26,356 nt of DNA from Bacteroidota bacterium (lineage in GTDB: Bacteria > Bacteroidota > Bacteroidia > Bacteroidales > SZUA-534): contig JAIFNJ010000225.1 of assembly GCA_020047835.1 (NCBI GenBank), positions 1 through 26,356 of the forward strand, read 5' to 3'. Below, piece by piece: positions 7,105-15,279 of the stretch. A program made the translations under genes and the position numbers. How positions within the stretch are numbered: the stretch's first letter is position 1; each line of letters starts with the position of its first letter. Below the pieces are notes generated by a model, which made no database searches, was not told the origin of the DNA, and worked only from the letters and a program-made list of their open reading frames with translations.

Positions 7105-8706
7105 TTATTTTTTTATTAAACGTATTCCTTCCAGTAAAGTTTTATCAATTTCCTGAATGATCGGATAAAATCCTTCATTGTCAAGAATATTGCGGGCAAT
7201 CAATGCTTTTAATTGATAATTAATTATGTTGCCCGATATTTTAAGCCCTTGTGGATCTTTTGGTAATCCATGGGTTGATGCAAAAGAAACAAATTGTGAA
7301 AGTATTTCTTCTTTATCAAGATACATTGAAATTTCCTGAGCCGTTTTTAATTTCGATAATACACTTCTATGAGTATCGGTATATTCAAAACAGAATTGAT
7401 ATTCTAAGCCCTTGCGGCTCAATTTAGTATAGTACTCGGAATAACCGGTGGTATCGGCAGCCACAAATACATCAGGCATTATTCCTCCTCCACCATAAAC
7501 AACACGTCCGCTTGAAGTATAATATTTCAAGGTATCGTTCTTTGGTATGCTGTCTTTTTCTTCAAATTCACCGTTTACATACCGCTGATGAATGTCTTCA
7601 TAATATTTTTCTTGACCGCCGCTGTATGATTTTTGAATGCACCTTCCGGATGGCGTATAATAGCGGGCAATGGTTAGTCTAATTGAAGACCCATCGGTAA
7701 ACATAACTGGTTCTTGCACCAACCCTTTTCCAAACGATCTTCTGCCGATTATTTGTCCCCTATCGTTATCTTGAATAGCCCCAGCAACAATTTCAGAAGC
7801 CGATGCCGACCATTCATCAATTAAAACTACTAAACCCAAATCAGAACAGGAAGCTCGGTGAGTTGAATAATAACTGTTGCGCGGCCGCGATTTTCCTACA
7901 GTATATACAATAAGCTTTCCTTCACTTAAAAATTCGTCGGCAATATTAACTGCGGCATCCATATAGCCTCCGCTATTTCCGCGTAGATCGAACACCAGTT
8001 TCTTCATGCCTTTGGCTTTCAATTTAGCCACTGCTTCAAGGAACTCATTGTAGGTGGTGCGGGCAAATTTTGAAAGTTTAATGTATCCAGTACTATCATT
8101 AATCATGTATGAAACATCTACACTATATAAGGGAATTGCATCCCGGGTAATGGTAAAGTTTACTAAATTGGCTTCTTCCCTTCGCAGAATACTTACATTA
8201 ACTTTGGTATTTTTTTTACCTCTGAGTAGTTTCATTACTTTTTCATTGGTAATCCCAACTCCTGCAATTATTGAGTCATTTACTTTAACAATTCTATCTC
8301 CATCCCGAAGTCCAACTTTTTCAGAAGGACCACCTTCGATAACTTTTATAACCGAAACAGTATCTTTTTGAATATTAAATTGTACTCCAATACCATCAAA
8401 ATTTCCTTCAAGGGGCTCATTCATAGCCTGTAAATCAACAGCTGGAATATAAATTGAATGTGGATCAAGTTCTTCTAAAACTTTTGGGATGGTATTTTCT
8501 ACCAATTGTGCAATATCTACTGTATCCACATATTCTTTGTTAACATATTCTAATACCGCATCTATTTTATTACCAGCTTGAATGGATGAATTTCCTCCCC
8601 TAATTTTTCTCAAATCGATATTATGCTGAATATACATTCCTAAAATGACAGCAATTGCAATTATCAAAGGCATTCCAACCTTTGAAATTTTATTAGATAT
8701 ACTCAT
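7105..8706 (-). CDS. S41 C-terminal processing protease with PDZ domain
   Basis: A 533-residue periplasmic, membrane-anchored serine protease of the CtpA/Prc family. It has one N-terminal hydrophobic segment (about 10-26), then a helical region with the LDPHSIYIP motif (80-88). The PDZ domain follows (about 100-180; EGNFDGIGVQF, GPSEKVGLRDGD), then the S41 catalytic core. LRGNSGGY (241-248) is present, with the Ser-Lys dyad at S302 (SASASEI) and K327 (FGKGLVQ), the usual 25 residues apart. After KSYSGG (about 363-368) a C-terminal extension typical of Bacteroidota members begins, with VVYGGGGIMPDV inside it. The family trims C-termini of envelope proteins. It starts 3 bases after the dCMP deaminase stop and runs into ahcY. 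Specific substrate unknown. Confidence 0.95.
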   Translation of the reverse strand: MSISNKISKVGMPLIIAIAVILGMYIQHNIDLRKIRGGNSSIQAGNKIDAVLEYVNKEYVDTVDIAQLVENTIPKVLEELDPHSIYIPAVDLQAMNEPLEGNFDGIGVQFNIQKDTVSVIKVIEGGPSEKVGLRDGDRIVKVNDSIIAGVGITNEKVMKLLRGKKNTKVNVSILRREEANLVNFTITRDAIPLYSVDVSYMINDSTGYIKLSKFARTTYNEFLEAVAKLKAKGMKKLVFDLRGNSGGYMDAAVNIADEFLSEGKLIVYTVGKSRPRNSYYSTHRASCSDLGLVVLIDEWSASASEIVAGAIQDNDRGQIIGRRSFGKGLVQEPVMFTDGSSIRLTIARYYTPSGRCIQKSYSGGQEKYYEDIHQRYVNGEFEEKDSIPKNDTLKYYTSSGRVVYGGGGIMPDVFVAADTTGYSEYYTKLSRKGLEYQFCFEYTDTHRSVLSKLKTAQEISMYLDKEEILSQFVSFASTHGLPKDPQGLKISGNIINYQLKALIARNILDNEGFYPIIQEIDKTLLEGIRLIKK

Positions 8707-8709
8707 AAT

Positions 8710-9156
8710 TTATAAGCTTTCAACTTGTTTGATTTCTATAGCTGCTCTGGTTAATAATTCAATTCCATCTTGCAACCGGTATGCATCAGAAAAGACTACC
8801 CGTTTTATGCCCGCCTGAATAATTAGCTTTGCACATTCCAAGCAGGGTGATGTAGTGATATATAACGTTGCTCCTTCGCTGCTATTGTTTGATTTAGCAA
8901 TTTTAGTAATAGCATTGGCTTCAGCATGCAGAACGTAGGGCTTGGTTTTATTGTCTTCGTCTTCACAATTGTTTTCAAAACCCGATGGAGTTCCATTGTA
9001 TCCATCTGATATTATCATCCGGTCTTTAACTAGCAGAGCTCCAACTTTGCGCCTTTTGCAGTATGAGTTTTCAGCCCAAATACGAGCCATTTGCAAATAT
9101 CGCAAATCTAAAAGGTGTTGTTTTTGGATTGTATTTGAAACTTCTTCAGAGGACAT
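8710..9156 (-). CDS. dCMP deaminase family protein
   Basis: A 148-residue zinc deaminase. The zinc site is HAEANAI (H77, catalytic E79) and PCLEC (C105, C108). The conserved YNGTPSGF stretch (53-60) and the N-terminal RYLQMARIWAENSYCKRRKVGA block are typical of the ComEB/dCMP deaminase family, which converts dCMP to dUMP for thymidylate synthesis. Length is normal. It is the first gene of a probable three-gene unit with the S41 protease and ahcY. A tRNA-Leu and its terminator lie just upstream, so it should have its own promoter, which I cannot place with confidence. Confidence 0.93.
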   Translation of the reverse strand: MSSEEVSNTIQKQHLLDLRYLQMARIWAENSYCKRRKVGALLVKDRMIISDGYNGTPSGFENNCEDEDNKTKPYVLHAEANAITKIAKSNNSSEGATLYITTSPCLECAKLIIQAGIKRVVFSDAYRLQDGIELLTRAAIEIKQVESL

Positions 9157-9170
9157 ATAACGGATGCATT

Positions 9171-9197
9171 AAAAAAAAACCCTCATTGAGGGTTTTT
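9171..9197 (-). terminator. Terminator of the tRNA-Leu transcript
   Basis: A hairpin with 5 C/G-rich pairs (CCCTC 9180-9184 with GAGGG 9188-9192) and a 3-base loop, extended by A/T pairs. On the minus strand it ends in a run of nine T (plus-strand A at 9171-9179). It begins one or two bases after the tRNA 3' end. Confidence 0.8.
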
Positions 9198-9198
9198 G

Positions 9199-9282
9199 TA
9201 CCCAGGGCCGGGCTCGAACCGGCACGAGTGTTACCTCACTGGTGTTTGAGACCAGCGCGTCTACCTATTCCGCCACCTGGGC
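9199..9282 (-). tRNA. tRNA-Leu (anticodon CAA)
   Basis: The minus strand reads GCCCAGGTGGCGGAATAGGT at the 5' end. The acceptor stem GCCCAGG pairs with CCTGGGT (one G-U), with discriminator A at 9199. The anticodon arm is CTGGT-CTCAAAC-ACCAG, giving anticodon CAA (codon UUG). A variable arm (TGAGGTAACACTCG) of the long class II type and a T arm with GGTTCGAGCC are present. The 3' CCA is not encoded. All features fit a leucine tRNA of 84 bases. Confidence 0.97.
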
Positions 9283-9297
9283 ATTTGTTTTGGTTTG

Positions 9298-9329
9298 CGA
9301 ATATAGAGCTTTTGTTTTATTCGACCAAA
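9298..9329 (-). promoter_or_regulatory. Promoter of tRNA-Leu
   Basis: On the minus strand TTTG (9329-9326) is followed after 20 bases by TATATTCG (9305-9298), one mismatch from the Bacteroidota TAnnTTTG -7 box. The expected start of transcription is about 8-10 bases before the mature tRNA 5' end at 9282. Confidence 0.5.
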
Positions 9330-9359
9330 CAATTCATTTTTTTTATTTTTAACGTCATT

Positions 9360-9590
9360 TTAATCTTTAACTTCTTCATAATCAACATAATCTCCAGTCG
9401 ATCTGTCGAATTTTTTACTATTGCCCGGCTTAAAATCAACGGTTATTTCTCCTTCTTTCTGGTTTTTGGTGTTTTGTTGATAGTTTTCTGCCCGTTTTAC
9501 CATTCGTTTTACCCAAAATAATAAAAACCAACGCCCCAAAATTCCTAATAAATAAATTACAAGTATAAAAATTAAAATAAACCGTAACAT
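9360..9590 (-). CDS. Small membrane protein, DUF4834-like
   Basis: A 76-residue protein with one N-terminal transmembrane segment (about residues 3-26, including LGILGRWFLLFW). It is followed by a basic, polar linker and an acidic C-terminus GDYVDYEEVKD. That ending and the size match the Bacteroidota-restricted DUF4834 family as I recall it. No function is known. It starts 6 bases after the MntP-like gene stop and is the last gene of that operon; the tRNA-Leu promoter begins downstream. Confidence 0.75.
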   Translation of the reverse strand: MLRFILIFILVIYLLGILGRWFLLFWVKRMVKRAENYQQNTKNQKEGEITVDFKPGNSKKFDRSTGDYVDYEEVKD

Positions 9591-9596
9591 AAATAC

Positions 9597-10142
9597 TTAT
9601 GAATTAGTAATTATAACAATAGCAATAATTAAATATAACACAGAAGATACAATTTCCAAATGCTTTCCTCTCAATTTTTTGACTTTTAAGCCCCAAAAGT
9701 ATCCTAAAATTGCGCCCATAAAGAGAAGAATTACACCCCAAAAAAAGTCTATCCATGGTAATGAAAGCATTCCAAAACCAATACCAACAAACATAGAATT
9801 GATTGCACTAAAAAAGGTGAGAATCATTAGGCCATGCTTGTCAAGTGGATTAATGGTCCGTTTTGTTTTAGCCAACTTAAAGGCATCATACAAGAGCTTT
9901 AATCCAAGTATAAAAAATAACGATGCCGCATACCAATTGCGTAACTCAGGAATAAAATTACCTATTAACCCACCTATAAACAGGGCGCCAAACAAAACAA
10001 AAGATGCAATTGCTGCTACTAATAAAAGTTTTAATAATTCCCTAATTGCAACCTTTTGCTTTAAAAAACTGACGACAGAGCTAAGTAAAAATATTTCTGC
10101 TGATAAAATAACTGCTGCCGTTATGTATAAATAAAATATCAT
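9597..10142 (-). CDS. MntP-like polytopic membrane protein with altered metal-site residues
   Basis: A 181-residue, very hydrophobic protein with about six predicted transmembrane helices in two similar halves. The architecture and spacing match the MntP (YebN) manganese exporter family. The first half begins ILSAEIFLLSS, where E. coli MntP has MSMDAFAAS. The second half has SAINSMFVGIGFGML, where MntP has ATSLDAMAVGVGL. The two functionally important aspartates of MntP (D16 and D118) are therefore E16 and N115 here. This is a divergent branch, and manganese export cannot be assumed. The ATG lies one base after the TGA of the upstream 912-residue protein gene (TGAAATG), which indicates coupled translation. 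Confidence 0.7.
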   Translation of the reverse strand: MIFYLYITAAVILSAEIFLLSSVVSFLKQKVAIRELLKLLLVAAIASFVLFGALFIGGLIGNFIPELRNWYAASLFFILGLKLLYDAFKLAKTKRTINPLDKHGLMILTFFSAINSMFVGIGFGMLSLPWIDFFWGVILLFMGAILGYFWGLKVKKLRGKHLEIVSSVLYLIIAIVIITNS

Positions 10143-10143
10143 T

Positions 10144-12882
10144 TCAATTCAGTTTGTAATTGTAAAGGTATTGTTCGTCCCCTCCAACAATCAAATTGTA
10201 TCCTTTTCCCGATTCAAGAAATCCTATGCTAAATCTAGTGATACCGGGTAATGGAAAGCCTTTCAAAATTTCACCTTTAGTACCAAAAAGATAGATATTA
10301 TGTGCTTCCGCTTCAGTAATACCTATTGCTGTTTGGTTTGTGGAAAACCGGTAAAATGCGGGTTTATGTTTAATTGGGGTGGAGAATGTTACCTCAAATT
10401 CCTTATCTCCTTTTAATGAAAAAACGGTGAGTTTGTTGCCATCAACAAAAACAAAATCAGGCACCTTGTCGCCAGTAACATCTTCCATATTAAAATAATG
10501 GTTTTTCGATAAATCAGCTATATGTATTTGTTCTTCTTTTCCATTAAAATAAACATGATGGATGGTGCCATCGGAACTGGTTCTTATAAGCTTGCTCATG
10601 CGTGAGGTGTTTCCACTTTGATATTCAAATAAATTGTTTGGTGAAGCCCTGAATTGTTTTTCAAGATTGAGCCTACTATTTCCCTTGCGGTCTAAAAAGT
10701 AAATACGTGAACTATCTGTTACAATTAAATAATCATTATTGTTGTCTTTAACATGCTGAACCGGAGCTATTATAGGCTGATCAGCACCATCAAACTTAAA
10801 ACCACTTATTAATTTACCTTTTATATCAAAACTATACACTTTTTTATCTTCGCCGGGAACAAAAAACCGGTAATTTCTTTGTTTATCGTAATCAACCAAT
10901 GTCATGGATTGAGCCGCCGCCGCTGGCAGAGTTATGGGATAATGTTCAACAAAATTTCCATTCCGATCAATTAAATGGATTTGAGTGCGCGTGTTAAACA
11001 AGAATTGTAATTTTCCATTTTTATAGTAATCAACCTGCAACACCTCTCCCATTATTGGTTCCTTCAGGTTTTTTTTCCACAGTATCCTCCCCGATTTATT
11101 TATTAGATAGATGTTGCTCTTTGCATCTTGAACAAAAATTTCCTTTTCTTTAGTGGTATGATTAATTACTAATTCAGGTTTTGCTGCAATGGTTGTGTCA
11201 AGGCGCGTTTCCCATTCAGCTTTTGATTTTGAGTTTCCTGCTGGTTGATATTTAAAAAGTAAGCTATTATATATCATCTGGTTCTCATTGGAGAATTGCC
11301 AAGCCAAACCATAAAAGTCTCGAAATTTCACTTGATTCAATTCATAATATTCAAATGCTTTTTTATCTAGCAAATCCAGCAAAATATCACCTGTACCAAC
11401 AAAAGAAAGGTACGAGTAATAATTAACCTTATTTGAAAGGAAATCGGAAAATTGGTTGAATGTTGCATCGTAAATTAACGTTTTTTGCAAAACGTTGTTA
11501 TAAACCGTTTTAGAAAGTGATTGATAGGATTCTCCAAAAATAATATATTCATCAAATATAGTTACATAATTCGCCTGACAGTCTTTAAACCAAGGGCCTA
11601 ACAAACGGGTTGGGAAAAAATCGATGGGCATTTTATAAATAGGAAATTTGGTATCATTATCAATTTTAAATTCCGTTTTAAACTCATTGATGGTAGTTTT
11701 ATTTTTTTGGCAATAGTCATTCAATAATTTCAGAATATATTCGTGGGCACTTCGGTATCCTTTAGTACGAATAAAAAATAGGGTTTCACCCCCACTCAAA
11801 GAAACCTGAGCCAATTCACCTTTAAAAATATCACCCAGTTGCTGGTCAAATCCTTCTCCAAATGTGGCCGTTAAAAGCTGACGGTTAATTAAATACCGCT
11901 CACTTTGATTGGTCCGTTCCATATAATTCTGAAAATTTTGGAGGTATAGCTTGTAATTGCTCAACCCAAACCCACAAAAGCTTTCAATGTTCGACGGAAG
12001 GAATTTAATAAAATCAAGGTTTTGAGGCGCTTGATCCCTGAACAAAGAATAAAAATGAGCGGAATTTCCTGAATTGTTAGCAAAACCATTGAAAACCATG
12101 GATTGACTTTTCAGATTTAAATCGAGCTCAACCCATTCTCCAATTTGGTTCATCCCTTTTTTTGTAATTACATCGGAATTAAATAGTTTGGAAATTATAG
12201 TTGCCGATGTTTTAAGGTTTATATAAATATTTGCATCCACATGATTTCCAGCTGTTTTTCTCACTTTTTGAAACCCGGGGTCAGAATAAATTCCCACATC
12301 GGACGCAACTTGCCTGATTGCGTCCTGCAAAAGCAGTTCTGAAACACTTCCCATTAAAACCCCCCGATGGTAACTAAAATAAAAATTAGATTCCGCACTC
12401 TGAAAATGATGTATTTTAACCTGATCATATCGGTACGTATTGATGGTTCCTCCTTTTTCAAGCTCCTTTTGAATGGCTTTTAAAGAGCTATTTGATTCAA
12501 AGTATCCTTCAACCGCAATTAAAAAGAGAACCTCATATTTTTTGTTTCCAACTTCATGAAATGAAAACACAAGCTTTTTAAAGGTATAGTGCTCACGAAT
12601 CAGGTTACTATTACTACCTATGGAATCAAAAAAATAAATACTGGAGATAATGTCTTTAATTCCATGTAAACCGGCCAATTCGCGAATAAATTGATTTTTT
12701 TGCTTTACCGAATAAATCAACCCAATTGGTTGGTTAATTTCAGCAACCAATGCTGCGTTAACAGGAATGGCAGCAAATATTTCTACACTAGGTGTTTGTT
12801 TATTTTTAAGAAAAATATAAAATCCTATGGTTGCTCCAATAAAAAGAAAAAAGATGATAATAAACCCGGGCTTTTTATCCAT
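10144..12882 (-). CDS. Large membrane-anchored protein of unknown function (DUF3352-like plus propeller-like C-terminus)
   Basis: A 912-residue protein. A single N-terminal anchor follows MDKKPG (hydrophobic residues about 7-25), so most of it should lie in the periplasm. Residues about 40-520 contain alternating strands and helices, with repeated comparisons of protein segments typical of a DUF3352-like domain (weak assignment). From about 590 to the end there are repeated short blocks such as IYLINKSGRILWKK, IHLIDRNGNFVEHY, VYSFDIKGKLISGF and IYFLDRKGNSRLNL. These are PQQ/WD40-like beta-propeller blades, each ending in a D/N-x-x-G turn. The ATG at 12882 was preferred over an upstream TTG/ATG pair (12928-12933) because a good promoter overlaps those codons. 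First gene of an operon with the MntP-like and DUF4834-like genes. Confidence 0.75.
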   Translation of the reverse strand: MDKKPGFIIIFFLFIGATIGFYIFLKNKQTPSVEIFAAIPVNAALVAEINQPIGLIYSVKQKNQFIRELAGLHGIKDIISSIYFFDSIGSNSNLIREHYTFKKLVFSFHEVGNKKYEVLFLIAVEGYFESNSSLKAIQKELEKGGTINTYRYDQVKIHHFQSAESNFYFSYHRGVLMGSVSELLLQDAIRQVASDVGIYSDPGFQKVRKTAGNHVDANIYINLKTSATIISKLFNSDVITKKGMNQIGEWVELDLNLKSQSMVFNGFANNSGNSAHFYSLFRDQAPQNLDFIKFLPSNIESFCGFGLSNYKLYLQNFQNYMERTNQSERYLINRQLLTATFGEGFDQQLGDIFKGELAQVSLSGGETLFFIRTKGYRSAHEYILKLLNDYCQKNKTTINEFKTEFKIDNDTKFPIYKMPIDFFPTRLLGPWFKDCQANYVTIFDEYIIFGESYQSLSKTVYNNVLQKTLIYDATFNQFSDFLSNKVNYYSYLSFVGTGDILLDLLDKKAFEYYELNQVKFRDFYGLAWQFSNENQMIYNSLLFKYQPAGNSKSKAEWETRLDTTIAAKPELVINHTTKEKEIFVQDAKSNIYLINKSGRILWKKNLKEPIMGEVLQVDYYKNGKLQFLFNTRTQIHLIDRNGNFVEHYPITLPAAAAQSMTLVDYDKQRNYRFFVPGEDKKVYSFDIKGKLISGFKFDGADQPIIAPVQHVKDNNNDYLIVTDSSRIYFLDRKGNSRLNLEKQFRASPNNLFEYQSGNTSRMSKLIRTSSDGTIHHVYFNGKEEQIHIADLSKNHYFNMEDVTGDKVPDFVFVDGNKLTVFSLKGDKEFEVTFSTPIKHKPAFYRFSTNQTAIGITEAEAHNIYLFGTKGEILKGFPLPGITRFSIGFLESGKGYNLIVGGDEQYLYNYKLN

Positions 12883-12903
12883 TAACTCAAAATTTTCAAA
12901 GGT

Positions 12904-12933
12904 CAAAAATATAAAAATAAAACGGGACATCAA
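12904..12933 (-). promoter_or_regulatory. Promoter of the 912-residue protein operon
   Basis: On the minus strand TTG (12933-12931) is followed by a 19-base spacer and TATTTTTG (12911-12904). This is an excellent match to the Bacteroidota TTTG/TAnnTTTG promoter. Transcription would start about 12898, about 16 bases before the ATG at 12882, which settles the start codon choice. Confidence 0.65.
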
Positions 12934-12978
12934 CGGTTTGACAATTTCTTTAGAGCTTTCTAACTAAATAGTTGCAAG

Positions 12979-13042
12979 AAAAAACCTGTCGTTTTTAACA
13001 AGATTCGTGAAAATCGATTTATCCGTTAAAAGCAACAGGTTT
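12979..13042 (-). terminator. Long-loop terminator after the M43 protease gene
   Basis: The arms AAACCTGTcGtTTTTAAC (from 12982) and GTTAAAAgcaACAGGTTT (to 13042) are nearly fully complementary over about 18 bases, around a loop of about 25 bases. On the minus strand the hairpin ends in TTTTTT. It lies 40 bases after the stop of the gene at 13082. The long stem and loop are unusual but terminator function fits best. Confidence 0.6.
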
Positions 13043-13081
13043 AATAAAGAACTTTCCTGTAAATCATGTTGATCCCGCGCT

Positions 13082-15124
13082 CTATTTGTTAATTATCAGC
13101 CGCTTGGTATATTGCATTTCATTATTGATGATGCTTATAAAATAAACTCCTGGAAGTATAAATTGATGATCAAACACTAGTTCCCTTATGTTTGAACCAG
13201 CTAATCCTTCAAATTGTTGGGAATATATTTCGCAACCATAGATATTACACAACTTTATTCTTGTTTGTCCACTATTTTGCAGTGTAAAGTTGATGTTCAG
13301 GTTGTTTTTCATAGGGTTTGGATACACATTTAGGCCTCCTCGTTTGCTTTCATCAATCCCAACAAGCTGTTCGCCTCCAATGTTAATATTGTCAATATAT
13401 AAATAATTTCCCCCATTACTTTTAACCTGGAATTTTATCCGTAAGTGGTTGTTATTTTTATAATTCTTTATGTCTATTTTTTCGGTCCTCCATTGGGTTG
13501 TGGTTGGTTCAAATGAACCTGTAACATAAGCACCCCCATTGGTGACTAACGATTTGCCACTTTTAATATACTTGACAATCCATTTTTTTCCACAATCGGG
13601 CGAAACAAAAACCTTTAATTCATCCATTGATTCATTATTCCGTTGAGCATAAGCCATATCAAAATATACATAATCGGGATTAACAACTGGACTTAAGTTA
13701 ATATTACTGGTAATAACTGAATTGATAGTTCCTGCACCGTTTGATTGATTTTTAATGCGTAACGAGGTATTACCGTTTGAAAACCTTTCCCAGTGAGCAT
13801 TACCTGCCTCCTCAAACTCCCAACTTTTGAATAGATCATTGGCATAAATTGGGAAATCGACTTCTTCCATATCAACCATTTCTGGAGCAATGATACCAGC
13901 AAGTGTATCAGGCACAAATACCAAATTTTCACGGGTAATGGTACTATTCCCCACACTATTTGTTACAGTAAGGCTTACCGGATATAATCCCGGTTGGAAA
14001 TAGGTAACTTCAGGCGAACTAATTGTTGATGTTGATGGCTCTCCACCTTCGAAAGTCCAGGTGCGTTCAGTAATTTCAGCTCCACTGGAAAAATCAGTAA
14101 ATTGATAGGAAGTACCTGGACAAATAGGATAAATATCCGATTCCATATCGGCAATTGGCAGACAACCCGGATCTATATAACCATCATTTGTTCCAGTTTG
14201 GTTAAGGTTTTCGGGTGTCCACAAATACTTGCGGCCGCTAATTCCTGAATTTAATGCTGCCCGCATTCTATCAACCTGACCAAGAGTGAACATGGCTTCA
14301 CAAGTAGAGTAATCCATAAAGTTCTGAACATTGGTTAAAAAGCCACATGAAACCATACCCAAGTTGCAGTGTTGATCTACTCCTATCGTATTAGGTGTAT
14401 CTTCAACGTTGTCGTCAATGTTACAATTACTTTCGAGGCCTGGTTCATTGGTACTTCCCCATGGATGAGCTAAATTTAAATAATGCCCTACTTCATGACT
14501 TAGAACGTGCCCTGATGAAACATACGAATAAATTGATACCACACCATCTAACGCCGCATCAACCCCAGGATAATGCGACCAGGCTGCTGCGTTTGATTCA
14601 ATGGAACTTACAGTCCAAATATTCAGGTAACTTTGAGGATCCCAGTTCTTTATTGTGTATTTTAAGTCATTTGAAGCGTTATAGGTGAGCTCAGTATTGT
14701 AATAAACCACACCCGATGTGCAAGTTCCATCAGGAGTAAGCTTTGCTAACCGGAATTCAATGGTTGGATTTCCTATTATTGGAATAAAATCCTTAACAAC
14801 ACCATTCAATTCATTATTTTCGGCCCGATAATCAACATTCATTTGATCAATACCCCGCTGGATCTGTTCAATAGATATTCTTTCGCTGCCATATTGGTGT
14901 AACACGTGAAAAACTACCGGTATTATCAGTGTGTCGGTACTCTGGTATTTACTTTTAATAAAATCTTGGGTAAAGGATTCCAATTCAGCCCTTCTTTTCA
15001 ATATTTCAGGGTTTCGAGCCACTTCAATGGAATCAAAATAATTGATAGCACATTTATGAATAGGTTGAGCTTTTAAGCCAAACCCTATGAATAAAATAAA
15101 TAAAAGTAAAATGTTCCTTTTCAT
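13082..15124 (-). CDS. T9SS-secreted M43-family zinc metalloprotease with PKD domain
   Basis: A 680-residue secreted protease. A signal peptide is present (MKRNILLLFILFIGFGLKAQ, cut near 20). The pro-region is followed by a metzincin catalytic domain of the M43 (pappalysin/cytophagalysin) type: HEVGHYLNLAH with H210, E211, H214 and H220, and the Met-turn MDYS at 270-273. Several cysteines that may form disulfides are near 234-275. A PKD-type beta-sandwich follows (about 333-404; WTFEGGEPSTST, FQPGLYPVSLTVTNS). A jelly-roll-like region (about 420-590) follows, and then a T9SS type A sorting domain (about 595-680; NVYPNPMKNNLNI ... GVYFISI ... KRLIINK). The PorU-type sortase would remove that last domain at the cell surface. 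Stand-alone gene with a terminator after it; no clear promoter box seen. Confidence 0.92.
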   Translation of the reverse strand: MKRNILLLFILFIGFGLKAQPIHKCAINYFDSIEVARNPEILKRRAELESFTQDFIKSKYQSTDTLIIPVVFHVLHQYGSERISIEQIQRGIDQMNVDYRAENNELNGVVKDFIPIIGNPTIEFRLAKLTPDGTCTSGVVYYNTELTYNASNDLKYTIKNWDPQSYLNIWTVSSIESNAAAWSHYPGVDAALDGVVSIYSYVSSGHVLSHEVGHYLNLAHPWGSTNEPGLESNCNIDDNVEDTPNTIGVDQHCNLGMVSCGFLTNVQNFMDYSTCEAMFTLGQVDRMRAALNSGISGRKYLWTPENLNQTGTNDGYIDPGCLPIADMESDIYPICPGTSYQFTDFSSGAEITERTWTFEGGEPSTSTISSPEVTYFQPGLYPVSLTVTNSVGNSTITRENLVFVPDTLAGIIAPEMVDMEEVDFPIYANDLFKSWEFEEAGNAHWERFSNGNTSLRIKNQSNGAGTINSVITSNINLSPVVNPDYVYFDMAYAQRNNESMDELKVFVSPDCGKKWIVKYIKSGKSLVTNGGAYVTGSFEPTTTQWRTEKIDIKNYKNNNHLRIKFQVKSNGGNYLYIDNINIGGEQLVGIDESKRGGLNVYPNPMKNNLNINFTLQNSGQTRIKLCNIYGCEIYSQQFEGLAGSNIRELVFDHQFILPGVYFISIINNEMQYTKRLIINK

Positions 15125-15279
15125 TTGTAATAATTATTAGTTCGTTGAATATCCTTTTGATTAAAGAAAAAGTACCTCAAGGTAATTAACATTCTTGTTT
15201 TTGTGATGGAATTAAAACCATTTCTATTATAAAGTAATTCCTTTCAAACAATTTGATATTTTAAAACAATTTTCATCCC

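Noticed and set aside
9063..9521. Plus-strand open frame of about 150 codons across the tRNA-Leu region
   Set aside because: It runs antisense to the tRNA, its terminator and the start of dCMP deaminase; composition is not protein-like.
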